Under the pieces are notes generated by a model. It saw only the letters and a list, made by a program, of their open reading frames with translations, was not told the origin of the DNA and did not search any database. Below are positions 13,343 through 15,006 of a DNA stretch of 15,006 nucleotides, in pieces; within the stretch, counting starts at the first letter, position 1, and each line of letters begins with the position of its first letter. Position numbers and translations under genes: made by a program. The DNA is taken from NCBI GenBank assembly GCA_047632595.1, contig JBLIDK010000046.1, forward strand, positions 1-15,006, in the 5' to 3' direction. Origin of the DNA: JBLIDK01 sp047632595. Its GTDB lineage: Bacteria > Bacteroidota > Bacteroidia > Sphingobacteriales > Sphingobacteriaceae.

Positions 13343-15006
13343 AATTTTTCTACTCCTATTTTTATCAATTTTCATTTCTTTCAATGCCATTTCGCAGGTA
13401 GTTACTGTAAAACGCGAACGGAATAAGTTGGCCATTGCCGAAGTGTATGTTTTTGGAACAGCCAATGGCTTTTCGGGTTCAACAAATGGTGCTGGAAAAC
13501 TTGCTTTGGGAGAACTTTCTCCAAATGACTCGCTGTATTTCCAACATCCAGGATATGTAAAAAAAGGAATTGTCGTACAAGACTTAAAAGCCACCAGCAA
13601 CATCGTTTTTCTTGAAGACAGAATTATAATGCTCCCTGAAATAGTCTTTTCTGCTACAAAAAGAGTCGAAAACCAACGTGAGGTAGCCAACCAATTAGAA
13701 AAAATTGATGCGAGCGACATCGTATTTAACAATCCACAAACAACTGCCGATGTAATTGACCAAACTGGACAAGTTTTTGTTCAAAAATCTCAACAAGGTG
13801 GTGGAAGTCCTATGATACGTGGTTTTGCAGCAAACCGCTTGTTAATTGTTGTGGATGGAGTGCGGATGAACAATGCCATTTTTAGAGAAGGGAACCTTCA
13901 AAACTTAATACTAGTTGACCCAAATTCGTTAGAAAGTGCTGAAGTGCTTTTTGGTCCTAGTTCTACTCTTTACGGAAGTGATGCCTTAGGCGGAGTAATG
14001 AACTTGAGCTCAAAAAAAACAACTTACTCAGACTCGTTTAACCTTTACGGAGGAGCCTTTACTCGAACTCAAACAGCCAATAAAGAAGCTACTGCTCATT
14101 TGGACCTGGGCTTTTCGTGGGAGAATTTTTCGCTTTTTAATTCCATTACCGTTAGTGATTTTGATGACTTGCGCTCTGGTGCTCTAAGACCTTTAAACTA
14201 CCCTGATTTTGGCAAGCGTTTTACTTATGTTAGAAACGTAAATGGAGTAGATCGTGTAGATAGTTCAAAAGATGTTAATGTGCAGCGTTCCACTGGCTAC
14301 CAACAGCTAAATGCTTTACAAAAAATAGGTTGGAAAGTAAGTAAAGACATTGAAATAACCAATAGTTTTCACTTTACCACATCGGGAGACATTCCTCGTT
14401 ACGATCGCTTAACGCAATTGAATCCAGATAGCACCTTTCGCTTTGGCGATTGGCATTATGGTCCACAGACATGGGTATTAAACGGACTAAATGTGAAACT
14501 TTCAAATAAAAATGCCTTGTACGATGTGCTGAATATCACTCCAGCCTATCAGTTCTTTAATGAAGAGCGTGTTTCTAGGCGATTTGGACGAGTAGATGAA
14601 AGTCACCGAATTGAGAAGGTACAATTGATAACTACCAATGTGGATGCTGACAAGCAATTGAATGACGATCAATCTATTTTATACGGACTTGAATTTGCTT
14701 TCAATACTGTGAACTCTACCGCCTTTCAGCAGAACATTAATACCAATACAAAATCTCCTGAAAGCACGCGTTATCCAGATGGAGGTTCTACTTATAACAC
14801 TTCTGCTGCCTATATTTCATTTGAGCAAAAAATTGATGACCGTTATATTTTTAGTGCCGGAACTCGCTACAGTTATGTGAGTTTGAATTCTAAATTTGAG
14901 GACAGTACCTTTTTTAGCTTCCCTTACGATGAGATTAACTTAAAAACGGGTGCCTTAAACGGTAGTGTTGGTTTGGTTTTTACTCCTACTAAGGCTGTTC
15001 AGGTAA
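13335..15006 (+). CDS. TonB-dependent receptor, hemoglobin/heme-type plug (3' end beyond window)
   Basis: The frame is open from ATG at 13335 to the window's end, giving 557 codons. A signal peptide (IFLLLFLSIFISFNAIS) is cut before Q21. Residues about 22-95 form a short carboxypeptidase-regulatory-like beta domain (N-terminal extension usual in Bacteroidota receptors), followed by a TonB-box-like EIVFSATK near 103. The plug runs from about 115 to 225, with VFVQKSQQGG at about 147, MIRGFAANR (R162-G163), VDGVRMNNA, EVLFGPSST and YGSDALGGVMN (213-223). The QGGGSP.IRGF and YGSDALGG motifs resemble the hemoglobin/transferrin/lactoferrin receptor family, so heme or iron is a plausible ligand, but the ligand is not shown. 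The rest is outer-membrane barrel strands. Such receptors import bound substrates with energy from TonB-ExbBD. The ATG overlaps the stop of the preceding cyclase-like gene by eight bases. Confidence 0.88.
   Translation, partial: MNRIFLLLFLSIFISFNAISQVVTVKRERNKLAIAEVYVFGTANGFSGSTNGAGKLALGELSPNDSLYFQHPGYVKKGIVVQDLKATSNIVFLEDRIIMLPEIVFSATKRVENQREVANQLEKIDASDIVFNNPQTTADVIDQTGQVFVQKSQQGGGSPMIRGFAANRLLIVVDGVRMNNAIFREGNLQNLILVDPNSLESAEVLFGPSSTLYGSDALGGVMNLSSKKTTYSDSFNLYGGAFTRTQTANKEATAHLDLGFSWENFSLFNSITVSDFDDLRSGALRPLNYPDFGKRFTYVRNVNGVDRVDSSKDVNVQRSTGYQQLNALQKIGWKVSKDIEITNSFHFTTSGDIPRYDRLTQLNPDSTFRFGDWHYGPQTWVLNGLNVKLSNKNALYDVLNITPAYQFFNEERVSRRFGRVDESHRIEKVQLITTNVDADKQLNDDQSILYGLEFAFNTVNSTAFQQNINTNTKSPESTRYPDGGSTYNTSAAYISFEQKIDDRYIFSAGTRYSYVSLNSKFEDSTFFSFPYDEINLKTGALNGSVGLVFTPTKAVQV

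Noticed and set aside
13295..13732. Minus-strand open frame of 145 codons
   Set aside because: It is antisense to the start of the TonB-dependent receptor, whose signal peptide and plug motifs are unmistakable in the plus frame; the antisense product shows no domain or signal.
1..15006. A new defence, mobile or biosynthetic system
   Set aside because: No nuclease, helicase, reverse transcriptase, transposase, toxin-antitoxin pair, NRPS/PKS or repeat array was found; all intact genes but one (the unassigned outer-membrane protein) fit recognisable families or envelope protein classes.

Overview
The window reads as ordinary chromosome of a low-GC member of the Bacteroidota, most likely a Flavobacteriales-type bacterium. 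The reasons are two large secreted proteins with C-terminal type IX secretion (T9SS type A) sorting domains, a TonB-dependent receptor with an N-terminal carboxypeptidase-regulatory-like domain, signal peptides that place Gln at the +1 position, lipoproteins, and Bacteroidota-style TAnnTTTG promoter elements in several gene gaps. The whole window is densely packed; no gap exceeds 300 bases, and I see no tRNA, rRNA, CRISPR array, insertion sequence or phage.

Layout. Bases 1-5962 hold two co-directional cell-surface genes one base apart: the 3' part of an IgGFc-binding-like/PKD protein and a 1235-residue protein built as two copies of [parallel beta-helix + Ig-like domain] plus a sorting domain. 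Bases 6058-7655 hold a two-gene operon (4-base overlap): a membrane-anchored PQQ glucose/sorbosone dehydrogenase-like protein and a small YvlD/'phage holin 4_2' membrane protein. Bases 7661-9312, minus strand, read in order: a pterin-4a-carbinolamine dehydratase, a MiaE-type tRNA hydroxylase, the wreck of a T9SS-secreted protein gene, and a small lipoprotein. Bases 9347-11219 carry a NudL-type Nudix hydrolase (+) tail-to-tail with a CvfB-like S1 protein (-), then a short DksA/TraR zinc-finger protein (-). Bases 11285-15006, plus strand, carry a probable outer-membrane protein, a glutaminyl-cyclase-like M28 lipoprotein, and (8-base overlap) a TonB-dependent receptor that runs off the window.

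Working together. The clearest functional theme is the envelope: T9SS cargo at the left and a glutaminyl cyclase translationally coupled to a receptor at the right. All four signal peptidase I substrates whose N-terminus is visible are predicted to expose Gln after cleavage, which is what a glutaminyl cyclase would convert to pyroglutamate. The middle of the window is housekeeping (tRNA modification, pterin recycling, CoA-nucleotide hydrolysis, RNA binding, transcription regulation). I found no convincing undescribed multi-gene system. The most notable item is a decayed T9SS cargo gene at 8049-8454 whose N-terminus and sorting domain survive out of frame after an apparent internal deletion. 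Two perfect 16-base palindromes next to predicted promoters also deserve a look.
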